Part shown: positions 1-5,452 of the stretch, piece after piece
How positions within the stretch are numbered: position 1 is the first letter of the stretch
How the letters are laid out: each line of letters opens with the position of its first letter
Source: Parafilimonas sp.
GTDB lineage: Bacteria > Bacteroidota > Bacteroidia > Chitinophagales > Chitinophagaceae
Length of the DNA stretch: 5,452 nucleotides
Assembly (NCBI GenBank): GCA_025927795.1
Contig: JAICKT010000312.1
Span: 1-5,452 of the forward strand
Direction of reading: 5' to 3'
Notes under the pieces: model-generated
The model's database searches: none
Told to the model about the DNA's origin: nothing
What the model saw: only the letters and a program-made list of their open reading frames with translations
Program-made: the position numbers and the translations under genes

Positions 1-67
1 AGTGCGCAGTTGATGTGATTTATTGCGGTTGTCTATCGGTGATGAGAAACCAACACATCGATAAAGA

Positions 68-616
68 TTATAAATTTAAAAGCTGCCTCTTTTTTAAATT
101 AAATTCTTCTTCAGTTATAATTCCTTTTTCTTTTAAAGCATGCCACTTCTCAATTTCGGCGGCAGCATCAGAAGCCGGTTCATTTGCAAGATCTGCAGCA
201 ATAATGTTTCTTTCAGTTTGTAAAAATAGCCACGCTTTAGCTATTCTAGCTGCATTGTTATTATCACTGGGCTCAATGATAATTTCATCAACGTTGGCAG
301 CGTAAACATGAAGTGCACCAAACATTGAACCTCTTTGAAAAGAAATTGAAGAAATGGTGTTTAAAGGAAATTCTTCTTTAATAATTTTTCCAAGCAAGCT
401 TTTATAATAAAACAAGAATCGTTTGTCTGTTAACAACGCTATACCATAACCGGAATGTTTATTATGATGAATTTTTTTCATCATTCCTTCAGTCATTCCA
501 AAGAAATCTTCATCATCAAATAAGATAGTATGTAAAGTGTTTAGTTCACCTGAAGTAAATTGGCAATGATAACCGATCTTGTTTGCAAACTCTTTTATTT
601 TTTCTTTAGTCCACAT
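68..616 (-). CDS. PH domain protein with C-terminal SHOCT domain
   Basis: This 182-residue protein has two parts. Residues about 30-135 look like a bacterial PH (bPH, YokE-like) domain: a beta-rich stretch with the typical segment ALLTDKRFLFYY (60-71), then alternating strands through ISSISF and ALHVYAA, and a closing helix near 121-135. Residues about 153-180 match a SHOCT domain, a short helical pair with the pattern LKEKGIITEEEF followed by KKRQLL, which sits at the C-terminus of many bacterial proteins and is thought to mediate oligomerisation. There is no signal peptide or membrane helix, so it should be cytosolic. Its job is unknown; family members are usually annotated only by domain. 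It stands alone on the minus strand, divergent from the next gene across 47 bp, with a likely promoter in that gap. The ATG at 614-616 is the first one and leaves a full-length domain. The domain call is firm and the function open. Confidence 0.88.
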   Translation of the reverse strand: MWTKEKIKEFANKIGYHCQFTSGELNTLHTILFDDEDFFGMTEGMMKKIHHNKHSGYGIALLTDKRFLFYYKSLLGKIIKEEFPLNTISSISFQRGSMFGALHVYAANVDEIIIEPSDNNNAARIAKAWLFLQTERNIIAADLANEPASDAAAEIEKWHALKEKGIITEEEFNLKKRQLLNL

Positions 617-621
617 ACAGC

Positions 622-635
622 AATCAGATTTGATT
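622..635. repeat. Small inverted repeat in the divergent promoter gap
   Basis: AATCA (622-626) and TGATT (631-635) form 5-bp arms around a 4-nt centre, between the predicted minus-strand -7 box and the PH-SHOCT start codon. It could be a small operator. Five-bp arms are common by chance in AT-rich DNA, so the support is weak. Confidence 0.15.
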
Positions 636-636
636 A

Positions 637-669
637 CAAACTTATTCGTTTATTTTTATTTTAATGAAA
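637..669 (-). promoter_or_regulatory. Predicted Bacteroidota-type promoter of the PH-SHOCT gene
   Basis: On the minus strand, TAAGTTTG (637-644) is a perfect match to the Bacteroidota -7 box TAnnTTTG. Exactly 21 bp upstream lies TTTC (666-669), one mismatch from the -33 TTTG. The implied transcript start near 630 would leave a short leader of roughly 13 nt before the ATG at 616. The -33 element falls on the start codon and second codon of the divergent neighbour. This is a motif match only; the region is AT-rich, so chance matches are possible. Confidence 0.45.
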
Positions 670-1147
670 ACAGCAAGCCTCGCTGAAATAAAACAGGAAC
701 TTCAAAACCTTACAGCAAAAGAAATAACAGAAATATGCCTGCGCTTAGCCAGGTTTAAAAAAGATAATAAGGAATTAATTACCTATTTACTTTTTGAAGC
801 GCACGATGTTAACTCTTATACGCAGCAAGTAAGAGAAATGATGAATGAAACATTCAAAGATGTAAACACGAACAATATTTACCTCGCAAAAAAAAACGTT
901 ACGCAAAATTTTAAGACTCACTAATAAGCATATTAAATATGTGGGCAGCAAACAAACAGAAGTTGAATTGCGCATATATTTTTGTTTGCTGTTGAAGAAT
1001 TCAGGTATTCGCATACACAAGAATAAAGTGCTTACCAATATGTATATGCAGCAACTCAAAAAAATTAAAGCTGCGCTGACTTCATTGCACGAAGACATTC
1101 AATATGATTTTACAAAACAGGTAGATGAATTACAAACAGCAGTGTGA
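664..1147 (+). pseudogene. Conserved hypothetical protein, frameshifted at an A9 run
   Basis: Two open frames make up one gene. The first runs from ATG 664 to the stop ending at 924. The second is open from before the A-run to the TGA at 1145-1147, with a GTG at 941 as its only obvious internal start. Leaving the first frame at the nine A's (888-896) and dropping one A joins residues 1-77 to TLRKILRLTNKHIKY, then KQTEVELRIYFC, giving 160 residues. The text on both sides has the same character: charged, helical, Lys-rich and without membrane segments. The first frame's last nine residues after the run look like noise. It resembles uncharacterised Bacteroidota proteins with an LRKILR...KQTEVEL core, but that is from memory and I can name no family or function. 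The shift may be a real mutation, a homopolymer sequencing error, or be bypassed by slippage at A9. An independent short gene from GTG 941 is less likely. Confidence 0.72.
888..896 (+). other. Run of nine A's at the frameshift point
   Basis: Nine consecutive A's sit exactly where the reading frame of the conserved hypothetical gene changes. A template with eight A's would read through to 1147. Runs of this length are known hot spots for replication and transcription slippage and for sequencing error. Confidence 0.9.
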
Positions 1148-1210
1148 GTTCAGTTGTGAAACATCAATGAAGCAGACAATTGTACTTTACTAACTTTACA
1201 AAAAAGTTTT

Positions 1211-2062
1211 ATGATAAAAGCATTTTTAGGAATGGGATTATTGGGCTCAAACTTCGTGAAAGCAATGCTGAAGAAAGGCGACACAGTACAGGTTTGGAAT
1301 CGCACAACATCAAAAGCAAAAGCTTTGGAAGCCTTTGGTGCGAAAGCATTCGACAATGTTGAAGATGCCGTGCAAAACGCAGACGTAATTTATGTAACAT
1401 TAAAAGATGATGCGACTGTTGATGAAGTATTATCAAAAGCTGCCAAAGAATTTAAGCAAGGTGTTACAATTATAGATCACACAACAACATCTGTAAAAGG
1501 TGCTGTTAAAAGAACAGCAGATTGGAAAGGCAAAGGCTTTACTTATTTGCATGCGCCGGTTTTTATGGGTCCGGCAAATGCATTGGAGAGTTCAGGTTTT
1601 ATGATGGTTTCAGGTGACCAGTCGGTTATTGCAAAATATGAAAATGAGTTATCTAAGATGACAGGCAAGCTGTTGAACTTTGGTGAACAGGAAGGAAAAG
1701 CTGCAGGTATAAAACTATCAGGCAATCTTTTTTTGTTGAGTATGACTGCTGGTTTAGCAGATTCGCTTGCATTGGCTAAAGTGCATGGAATAAAGCCTGA
1801 AGAACTTTTGCAACTTTTCAATAACTGGAATCCCGGAACAAGCGTTCCTGCACGATTAAAAAGAATTGCAGAAGATAGATTTAATGAACCATCATGGGAA
1901 TTGAATATGGCACGCAAAGATGCGGGATTGATGTTGTCTGCTGCTAAAGAAAACGAAACAGATTTAGCAATCATTCCAGCTATTGCGAAAGTGATGGATG
2001 AATGGATTACAAAAGGTCATGGCAATGATGACTGGAGTGTGATAGCAAAAGACAGTCTTTGA
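1211..2062 (+). CDS. NAD(P)-dependent beta-hydroxyacid dehydrogenase (3-hydroxyisobutyrate dehydrogenase family)
   Basis: This 283-residue cytosolic oxidoreductase has the usual length and two-domain layout of the family. The N-terminal Rossmann fold (1-160) begins at once with FLGMGLLGSNF (5-15), the GxGxxG dinucleotide-binding loop, so the ATG at 1211 is the right start. The second strand ends in VWNRTTSKA (28-36); Arg31 and the following Thr/Ser residues suggest a preference for NADP(H), which is an inference. The substrate-binding segment reads HAPVFMGPANA (114-124), where the family more often has DAPVSGG. The helical C-terminal domain carries the presumed catalytic Lys168 and Asn172 in GIKLSGN, and the conserved KD pair (236-237). 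Family members oxidise 3-hydroxyisobutyrate, tartronate semialdehyde or related acids, or reduce small aldehydes such as glyoxylate or succinic semialdehyde. The exact substrate cannot be read here. The DUF5655 gene follows 21 bp downstream and may be co-transcribed. Confidence 0.92.
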   Translation: MIKAFLGMGLLGSNFVKAMLKKGDTVQVWNRTTSKAKALEAFGAKAFDNVEDAVQNADVIYVTLKDDATVDEVLSKAAKEFKQGVTIIDHTTTSVKGAVKRTADWKGKGFTYLHAPVFMGPANALESSGFMMVSGDQSVIAKYENELSKMTGKLLNFGEQEGKAAGIKLSGNLFLLSMTAGLADSLALAKVHGIKPEELLQLFNNWNPGTSVPARLKRIAEDRFNEPSWELNMARKDAGLMLSAAKENETDLAIIPAIAKVMDEWITKGHGNDDWSVIAKDSL

Positions 2063-2083
2063 TAATATAGAATCAAAAACGAC

Positions 2084-2461
2084 ATGACTGATAAAACCAT
2101 TGCAGATTTTCTTGCAGGTAAATCTGCACACACGATTGAATTGTATGAACATTTTATTGCAATGTTTCAAACAATTGGTGTTATTGAAGTGAGCGCTGCA
2201 AAAACAATGATTGGTATTTCGAACACACATAAACGTATTGCATGGATAACACAATTCGCTAAAAATTTTATTCATGTTGTTTTCCCTTTTAATAAACCGC
2301 ATCCTGATAATTTATGCTTTACTAAAATTGCACAAGTACCCGGCGCAGAACAATACAATCATCATTTCAGAATGTTATATGAAGATGATGTAAATGATGA
2401 AGTGATGGGCTTTATGAAGATGGCGTATGAGGGCAAAGGGATAGAAAATTTTTCTGTTTAA
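2084..2461 (+). CDS. DUF5655 domain-containing protein
   Basis: This 125-residue soluble protein has no signal peptide or membrane helix. Its C-terminal two-thirds (about 35-118) fit DUF5655: TMIGISN (41-47), a strand FIHVVFPF (62-69), then the closing pattern HHFRMLYEDDVNDEV (93-107) followed by a helix ending MAYEGKG. The helical N-terminus (1-30) contains HTIELYEHFIAMFQ, the usual lead-in. The molecular role of DUF5655 is unknown; the fold probably binds something small or nucleic acid, but nothing in the sequence decides this. It begins 21 bp after the dehydrogenase on the same strand with no visible terminator or promoter between them, so the two probably share a transcript. The ORF6N gene follows closely. 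The domain assignment is made from remembered family patterns and is fairly secure. Confidence 0.75.
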   Translation: MTDKTIADFLAGKSAHTIELYEHFIAMFQTIGVIEVSAAKTMIGISNTHKRIAWITQFAKNFIHVVFPFNKPHPDNLCFTKIAQVPGAEQYNHHFRMLYEDDVNDEVMGFMKMAYEGKGIENFSV

Positions 2462-2496
2462 CTTGAAGGATGTATTTTGTATTACCAATCCTAACG

Positions 2497-3039
2497 ATGG
2501 CAAAAAATAAACAAACTGCAATTATTCCTGACGAACAAGTAATCAGCAAAATTTATTTAATAAGAGGACAAAAGGTTATGCTTGATCGCGATTTGGCAGA
2601 ATTATATCAAGTTGAGACTCGCATATTAAATCAAGCCGTTCAAAGAAACATTGACCGCTTTCCGAAAGATTTTATGTTTCAATTAAGTGAAAAAGAATTT
2701 GAAAATTGGAAATCACAAATTGTGATATCCAATTCCGAAAAGATGGGATTGCGAAAAAGACCTTTTGCATTTACTGAACAGGGTGTTGCCATGCTTTCCG
2801 GAGTTTTAAATAGTGCAATTGCAATAAAAGTACACATACAGATTATCAGAGTGTTTGCAAAAATGAAATCACTAATTCTCACTCATAAAGACATTTTACT
2901 GCAGTTAGAAAAGCTTGAAAAGAAATTTGAAACACATGACGAACAAATCAAATTAATTTTTGAATATTTAAAAGAACTGTTGAATCCACCACAACCTGCA
3001 AGAAATCCAATTGGCTTCAGAACCAAAAGAGAAGATTGA
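2497..3039 (+). CDS. ORF6N domain protein (prophage/accessory type, putative DNA-binding)
   Basis: From the ATG at 2497 the protein has 180 residues. Residues about 10-95 are a classic ORF6N domain: VISKIYLIRGQKVMLDRDLA (15-34), ELYQVETRILNQAVQRN (35-51), then RFPKDFMFQLSEKE (54-67) and RPFAFTEQGVAMLSGVL (88-104). A helix with many charged residues (about 124-163) looks like a coiled coil, and the tail ends in NPIGFRTK, which recurs in relatives. ORF6N domains are related to KilA-N, occur in phage and mobile-element proteins, and are thought to bind DNA; no enzyme activity is known. An ATG at 2470, only 8 nt after the DUF5655 stop, would add MYFVLPILT, a hydrophobic stretch not expected in the family, so I prefer 2497. 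The gene is convergent with the 277-residue protein gene. It may be a remnant of a mobile element, although no integrase is in the window. Confidence 0.88.
   Translation: MAKNKQTAIIPDEQVISKIYLIRGQKVMLDRDLAELYQVETRILNQAVQRNIDRFPKDFMFQLSEKEFENWKSQIVISNSEKMGLRKRPFAFTEQGVAMLSGVLNSAIAIKVHIQIIRVFAKMKSLILTHKDILLQLEKLEKKFETHDEQIKLIFEYLKELLNPPQPARNPIGFRTKRED
2712..2726. repeat. 15-bp palindrome inside the ORF6N gene
   Basis: ATCACAA (2712-2718) and TTGTGAT (2720-2726) are exact reverse complements around a single central A. The site lies in the codons for SQIVIS of the ORF6N domain. Perfect 7-bp arms make it look like a dimeric-regulator site, but it lies within coding sequence and may simply reflect the conserved amino acids. 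No second copy was noticed. Confidence 0.35.
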
Positions 3040-3130
3040 TTTTATTTCTATTGATTGCTCACTGAAAATTTTTTATATAATTTGAAAAATCTTATTATGA
3101 TAATCACATCTAATGCTGACTAATGTTATT
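3040..3130. other. Convergent intergenic gap without a clear terminator
   Basis: This 91-bp AT-rich stretch separates the stop codons of the ORF6N gene and the opposing 277-residue gene. Both need termination here. The best fold is ATTTTT (3068-3073) with AAAAAT (3085-3090), a pure A/T stem of 6 bp around an 11-nt loop, too weak to call an intrinsic terminator. A short direct repeat CTAATG (3110-3115 and 3120-3125) is also present. I see no hidden gene. Confidence 0.5.
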
Positions 3131-3964
3131 TTATTCATCAGCCAGCGGATGCCCTTGCGGATAGTGATTGTAAACTTTATAATATGCCATTACTTCCTGC
3201 GATGGTTTTTTATAGCGGGCTTCTTCATACGCTGATTTGTATGCATCATCAAATTGTTGCTGCAGTTTATTGATTTCATTTTCCTGCTGTTCTTTTTCCA
3301 TTTGTTTTTTTAGTGCTTCTTCAGGATTATAATTTTCTATATCATCTTTTTCATTATCGCTGTTATGAAAGCTTACCAAACCCATTCGAGGGAACGAATA
3401 TTCCCAATCCAAATGTTTTGCTTTAATCTTTTTAAAAATAAATTCATATACAGGCGTGAGGTTCGCTCTGTCATCTCTAAACATGCCGCCCATATAAAAA
3501 TCTAAGTAATCAAAAGAAATGTTTGAAACCAGTTGCAGTTTGTTAATTACATCGGCAATAAAACCACCTGTTCCTCTCCAAGAACCCAAATCGTAGCTTT
3601 CGTAATTTTCATTAAATACGGTATGGTTGTTTGAAAATATTTTCCAGATGCAATCACCAAGAATATGCACAACTTCATATTGCTCATTAACAGGTTCGGT
3701 TTTTATATCTTTTATAAATTCATTAAAACTTTCTACTGGCTTATCATCTGGCTGATTTTTTCTTATGCTGTGTAAACGGTTAATGTTTTCATGTATTTGT
3801 TTGTATTCTTTATACTGCTGTTCGGGTGTTGGATGAAATACTAAAACAAGTTGTGAATTTGCAAAACCATCCGGTGCAACTGTTTCTAACAACTGCGGTA
3901 TAGATTGAAATAATTCAATTAACAATGCTTCGCAAATGGTTTCCGGAAGTTCTTTGTATTGCAT
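3131..3964 (-). CDS. Uncharacterised protein (277 residues), divergent from vsr
   Basis: I do not recognise this family. The protein is soluble and acidic, with no signal peptide or membrane helix. An N-terminal part (1-65) includes a helix (10-28) and a strand SQLVLVFHP (37-45). A central block (about 95-195) looks most conserved in character: EVVHILGDCIWKIFS (97-111), YESYDLGSWRGTGGFIADVI (121-140) and FDYLDFYMGGMFRDD (151-165). Residues 214-252 are rich in Glu, Lys and Gln and should form a coiled coil. The tail ends in YNHYPQGHPLADE. I see no PD-(D/E)XK, HNH, helicase or ATPase motif, so there is no support for a nuclease. The SYDLGSWRG segment is the best handle for a homology search. 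It is divergent from vsr across 132 bp that contain a strong hairpin, so shared regulation is possible. The ATG at 3962-3964 gives the longest frame. Confidence 0.8.
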   Translation of the reverse strand: MQYKELPETICEALLIELFQSIPQLLETVAPDGFANSQLVLVFHPTPEQQYKEYKQIHENINRLHSIRKNQPDDKPVESFNEFIKDIKTEPVNEQYEVVHILGDCIWKIFSNNHTVFNENYESYDLGSWRGTGGFIADVINKLQLVSNISFDYLDFYMGGMFRDDRANLTPVYEFIFKKIKAKHLDWEYSFPRMGLVSFHNSDNEKDDIENYNPEEALKKQMEKEQQENEINKLQQQFDDAYKSAYEEARYKKPSQEVMAYYKVYNHYPQGHPLADE

Positions 3965-4017
3965 TTAAGCAAGATAATAATTGGGTTGGAGAATTATTTG
4001 TACGCTCAATTATATCC

Positions 4018-4045
4018 ACCATTTTCTTGATTTCAGGAAAATGGT
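4018..4045. promoter_or_regulatory. Hairpin or operator-like inverted repeat in the divergent region before vsr
   Basis: ACCATTTTC (4018-4026) and GAAAATGGT (4037-4045) are exact reverse complements. The pairing continues inward through a T:G wobble, T-A and G-C to a 4-nt loop ATTT (4030-4033), giving 12-bp arms with one non-Watson-Crick position. It lies 51 bp before the vsr start and 53 bp before the start of the opposite gene. No T-run follows on either strand, so it is not a standard terminator. Its position between divergent genes next to a methyltransferase operon suits an operator or an mRNA leader structure; which one is inference. Confidence 0.5.
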
Positions 4046-4096
4046 TAATGCGATTTCTATATTATTATAGTAAACACAAAACAATAACTTGCGCTA

Positions 4097-4522
4097 ATGG
4101 CGGATGTGCATAGCAAGGAAGTGAGAAGTTATAATATGAGCCGCATTAAAGGCAAGGATACAAAGCCTGAAATGTTGGTGCGAAAATTTTTACATGCAAA
4201 TGGTTTTCGTTATAAGCTTCATGATAAAACACTGCCCGGTAAACCCGATATTGTTTTACCAAAATATAAAACTGTAATTTTTATACATGGTTGTTTCTGG
4301 CATGGACATAAGAACTGTAAGTATAATAAAATACCAATACGTAATTATAAGTACTGGTTTCCTAAGATAAGCGGCAATGCACAAAGAGATAAAAAAAATT
4401 TAAAGGTGTTAAGAAAAATGAACTGGAAAGTTTTGCTTGTATGGGAATGTAATTTATATTCGAAGAAAAGAGAACAACACTTAGACAACCTTATTGGATT
4501 ACTGAAACTTAATTTACCCTAA
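4097..4522 (+). CDS. vsr: Very short patch repair endonuclease (Vsr)
   Basis: Vsr nicks DNA 5' of the T in T:G mismatches that arise when 5-methylcytosine deaminates, starting short-patch repair. This 141-residue protein aligns with E. coli Vsr (156 residues) from the first residue (both begin MADVH), which supports the ATG at 4097. Key residues fall at the same numbers as in E. coli: Glu25, Asp51 in LPGKPDIVLP, and His64 and His69 in FIHGCFWHGH form the catalytic site. Met14, Phe67 and Trp68 correspond to the residues that intercalate at the mismatch. Zinc ligands are Cys66, His71, Cys74 and Cys118; the last two are shifted by one because of a single extra residue after His71. NAQRDKK (94-100) and VLLVWEC (112-118) complete the family pattern. 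The C-terminus is shorter than in E. coli. Its stop overlaps the methyltransferase start by one base, so the two are surely one transcript. Confidence 0.96.
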   Translation: MADVHSKEVRSYNMSRIKGKDTKPEMLVRKFLHANGFRYKLHDKTLPGKPDIVLPKYKTVIFIHGCFWHGHKNCKYNKIPIRNYKYWFPKISGNAQRDKKNLKVLRKMNWKVLLVWECNLYSKKREQHLDNLIGLLKLNLP

Positions 4523-5452
4523 TGCTTACTTTTATAGATTTATGTTCTGGCTTAGGAGGATTTCATAAAGCTCTATCTGAATTAGGTCATAGATGTGTTT
4601 TTGCAAGCGAAATTGATACTCGTCTTCAAAACTTATACGAAACTAATTGGGGATTAAAACCTCATGGAGATATCAAAGAAATCGTAAAAACAAATATAGA
4701 TATAATCCCGCAACATGATATTTTATGCTCAGGTTTTCCATGCCAACCCTTCTCTCACGCAGGCAAGCAAGAAGGAATGTTGGATGTTGAGCGGGGAACC
4801 TTATTTGACGATATTGTAAAAATTATAAAGCATAAGCATCCGAAGTATTTCATTTTAGAAAATGTTCCCTTTATAAAAAATCATAACAACAAAAACACTT
4901 GGGAATATATTGTAAGAGAACTTAAATCAAAATTATCTAACGGATTACATTATGATATAGATTATAAGCAATATTCACCTCATCAGTTTGGAATACCTCA
5001 ACATAGAAAAAGAATATTTATAGTTGGTTGTTTAGAAGGGCTGGAACATTTTAGCTTTGATGAAGTTGATAAGCACAAAACCAGTTCGGTTAACATCAAT
5101 CAATTTATTGAAGAAAACCCTAAGTATTCAAAACAATTACCAGCGAAGTATAAGTACTATCTAAATCTTTGGCAAGATTTTATAAATAGCATTCCAACTG
5201 AAATTAAATTACCTGGCTTTCCTATTTGGTCAATAGAATTTGGAGCAACTTATTCATTTGAAGATGTTGTTCCGTTTCGTATGCACGTTGAAAAATTAGG
5301 AAAACAGAAAGGAAATTTCGGAATCTCATTGAAAGGCTTAACAAAAAAAGAACAATTAAAATTGTTGCCAAGCTATGCAAGAACTAAAAAGAAATTTCCT
5401 GATTGGAAAAAGCAATACATATATCAAAACAGAAAATTTTATCAGGACAATA
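4522..5452 (+). CDS. DNA (cytosine-5-)-methyltransferase, 3' end outside the window
   Basis: The frame stays open for 310 codons to the window edge with no stop, so the gene is truncated by the window, not broken. It transfers a methyl group from S-adenosylmethionine to C5 of cytosine in a specific DNA site. Motif I is FIDLCSGLGGFHKAL (4-18), with the acidic SAM ribose contact at SEID (29-32). Motif IV is GFPCQPFSHAG (71-81) with catalytic Cys74. Motif VI is ENV (113-115), and motif VIII is QFGIPQHRKRIFIVG (155-169). After that comes a long block with PIWSIEFGATY (234-244) and LLPSYARTKKKFPDW (281-295), which should belong to the target-recognition region. Motif X is not reached, so the full protein is longer than about 330 residues. 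Starting at ATG 4522 inside the vsr stop (TAATG), it is probably translationally coupled to vsr. The recognition site cannot be inferred, and a restriction partner may follow. Confidence 0.95.
   Translation, partial: MLTFIDLCSGLGGFHKALSELGHRCVFASEIDTRLQNLYETNWGLKPHGDIKEIVKTNIDIIPQHDILCSGFPCQPFSHAGKQEGMLDVERGTLFDDIVKIIKHKHPKYFILENVPFIKNHNNKNTWEYIVRELKSKLSNGLHYDIDYKQYSPHQFGIPQHRKRIFIVGCLEGLEHFSFDEVDKHKTSSVNINQFIEENPKYSKQLPAKYKYYLNLWQDFINSIPTEIKLPGFPIWSIEFGATYSFEDVVPFRMHVEKLGKQKGNFGISLKGLTKKEQLKLLPSYARTKKKFPDWKKQYIYQNRKFYQDN

Noticed and set aside
34..63. TATCGGTG...CACATCGATA inverted repeat after the PH-SHOCT stop as a terminator
   Set aside because: The stem needs a 2-nt bulge, the loop is 12 nt and no T-run follows on the minus strand.
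15..305. Plus-strand open frame of 96 residues over the 3' part of the PH-SHOCT gene
   Set aside because: It lies almost wholly antisense to a gene with two recognisable domains and has no family-like sequence of its own.
787..1098. Minus-strand open frame of 103 residues antisense to the frameshifted gene
   Set aside because: Cys- and Leu-rich text typical of an antisense shadow; the plus strand gives a coherent protein across the frameshift.
1184..1198. TAACTTTA (1191-1198) as promoter of the dehydrogenase gene
   Set aside because: One mismatch in the -7 box and no TTG-type -33 element 19-21 bp upstream; chance match in AT-rich DNA is likely.
1964..2302. Minus-strand open frame of 112 residues across the dehydrogenase/DUF5655 junction
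   Set aside because: Antisense to two supported genes and without recognisable domain or promoter.
2470..2496. Earlier ATG for the ORF6N gene, or TATTTTG (2473-2479) as its -7 promoter box
   Set aside because: The nine added residues are hydrophobic and not expected in the family. The box lacks one base of TAnnTTTG and has no -33 element at a good distance.
3068..3104. A/T hairpin and ATTATGATAAT palindrome as a bidirectional terminator
   Set aside because: Pure A/T stems of 5-6 bp are too weak, and such repeats are expected by chance here.
3925..4113. Plus-strand frame of 62 residues spanning the divergent gap, with a hydrophobic stretch
   Set aside because: It overlaps the start of the minus-strand gene and of vsr, has no start context, and its sequence comes from A/T-rich control DNA.

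Overview
The window most likely comes from a member of the Bacteroidota, plausibly a Chitinophagaceae-like relative; that placement is an inference. The DNA is AT-rich, gene starts lack GGAGG-type ribosome sites, one divergent promoter fits the Bacteroidota TAnnTTTG pattern, and the protein types (PH-SHOCT, ORF6N, DUF5655) are common there. No rRNA, tRNA, CRISPR array or transposase is visible.

Left part (1-1147): a minus-strand gene for a bacterial PH-domain protein with a C-terminal SHOCT domain. A 47-bp divergent gap separates it from a plus-strand conserved hypothetical gene. That second gene is broken into two frames at a run of nine A's (888-896); removing one A gives one continuous 160-residue protein.

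Middle part (1211-3039): three plus-strand genes in close order. They are an NAD(P)-binding beta-hydroxyacid dehydrogenase (3-hydroxyisobutyrate dehydrogenase type), a DUF5655 protein 21 bp downstream, and an ORF6N-domain protein of the type common in prophages and accessory regions. A 91-bp convergent gap without a convincing terminator follows.

Right part (3131-5452): an unrecognised 277-residue minus-strand protein diverges from a plus-strand DNA-modification pair. The pair is a Vsr mismatch endonuclease followed, with a 1-nt stop/start overlap, by a C5-cytosine DNA methyltransferase that runs off the window end. The divergent gap holds a near-perfect 12-bp-arm hairpin (4018-4045). By family knowledge, the methyltransferase makes 5-methylcytosine and Vsr repairs the T:G mismatches formed when that base deaminates. 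The two enzymes are therefore a functional unit, and a partner restriction enzyme may lie beyond the right edge.

Sampled base composition is clearly lower in GC in vsr and the methyltransferase than in the dehydrogenase, which agrees with the right part being acquired DNA. I see no clearly new system. The best leads are the unknown 277-residue neighbour of vsr, the hairpin between them, the methyltransferase's unusual C-terminal region and the A9 frameshift.
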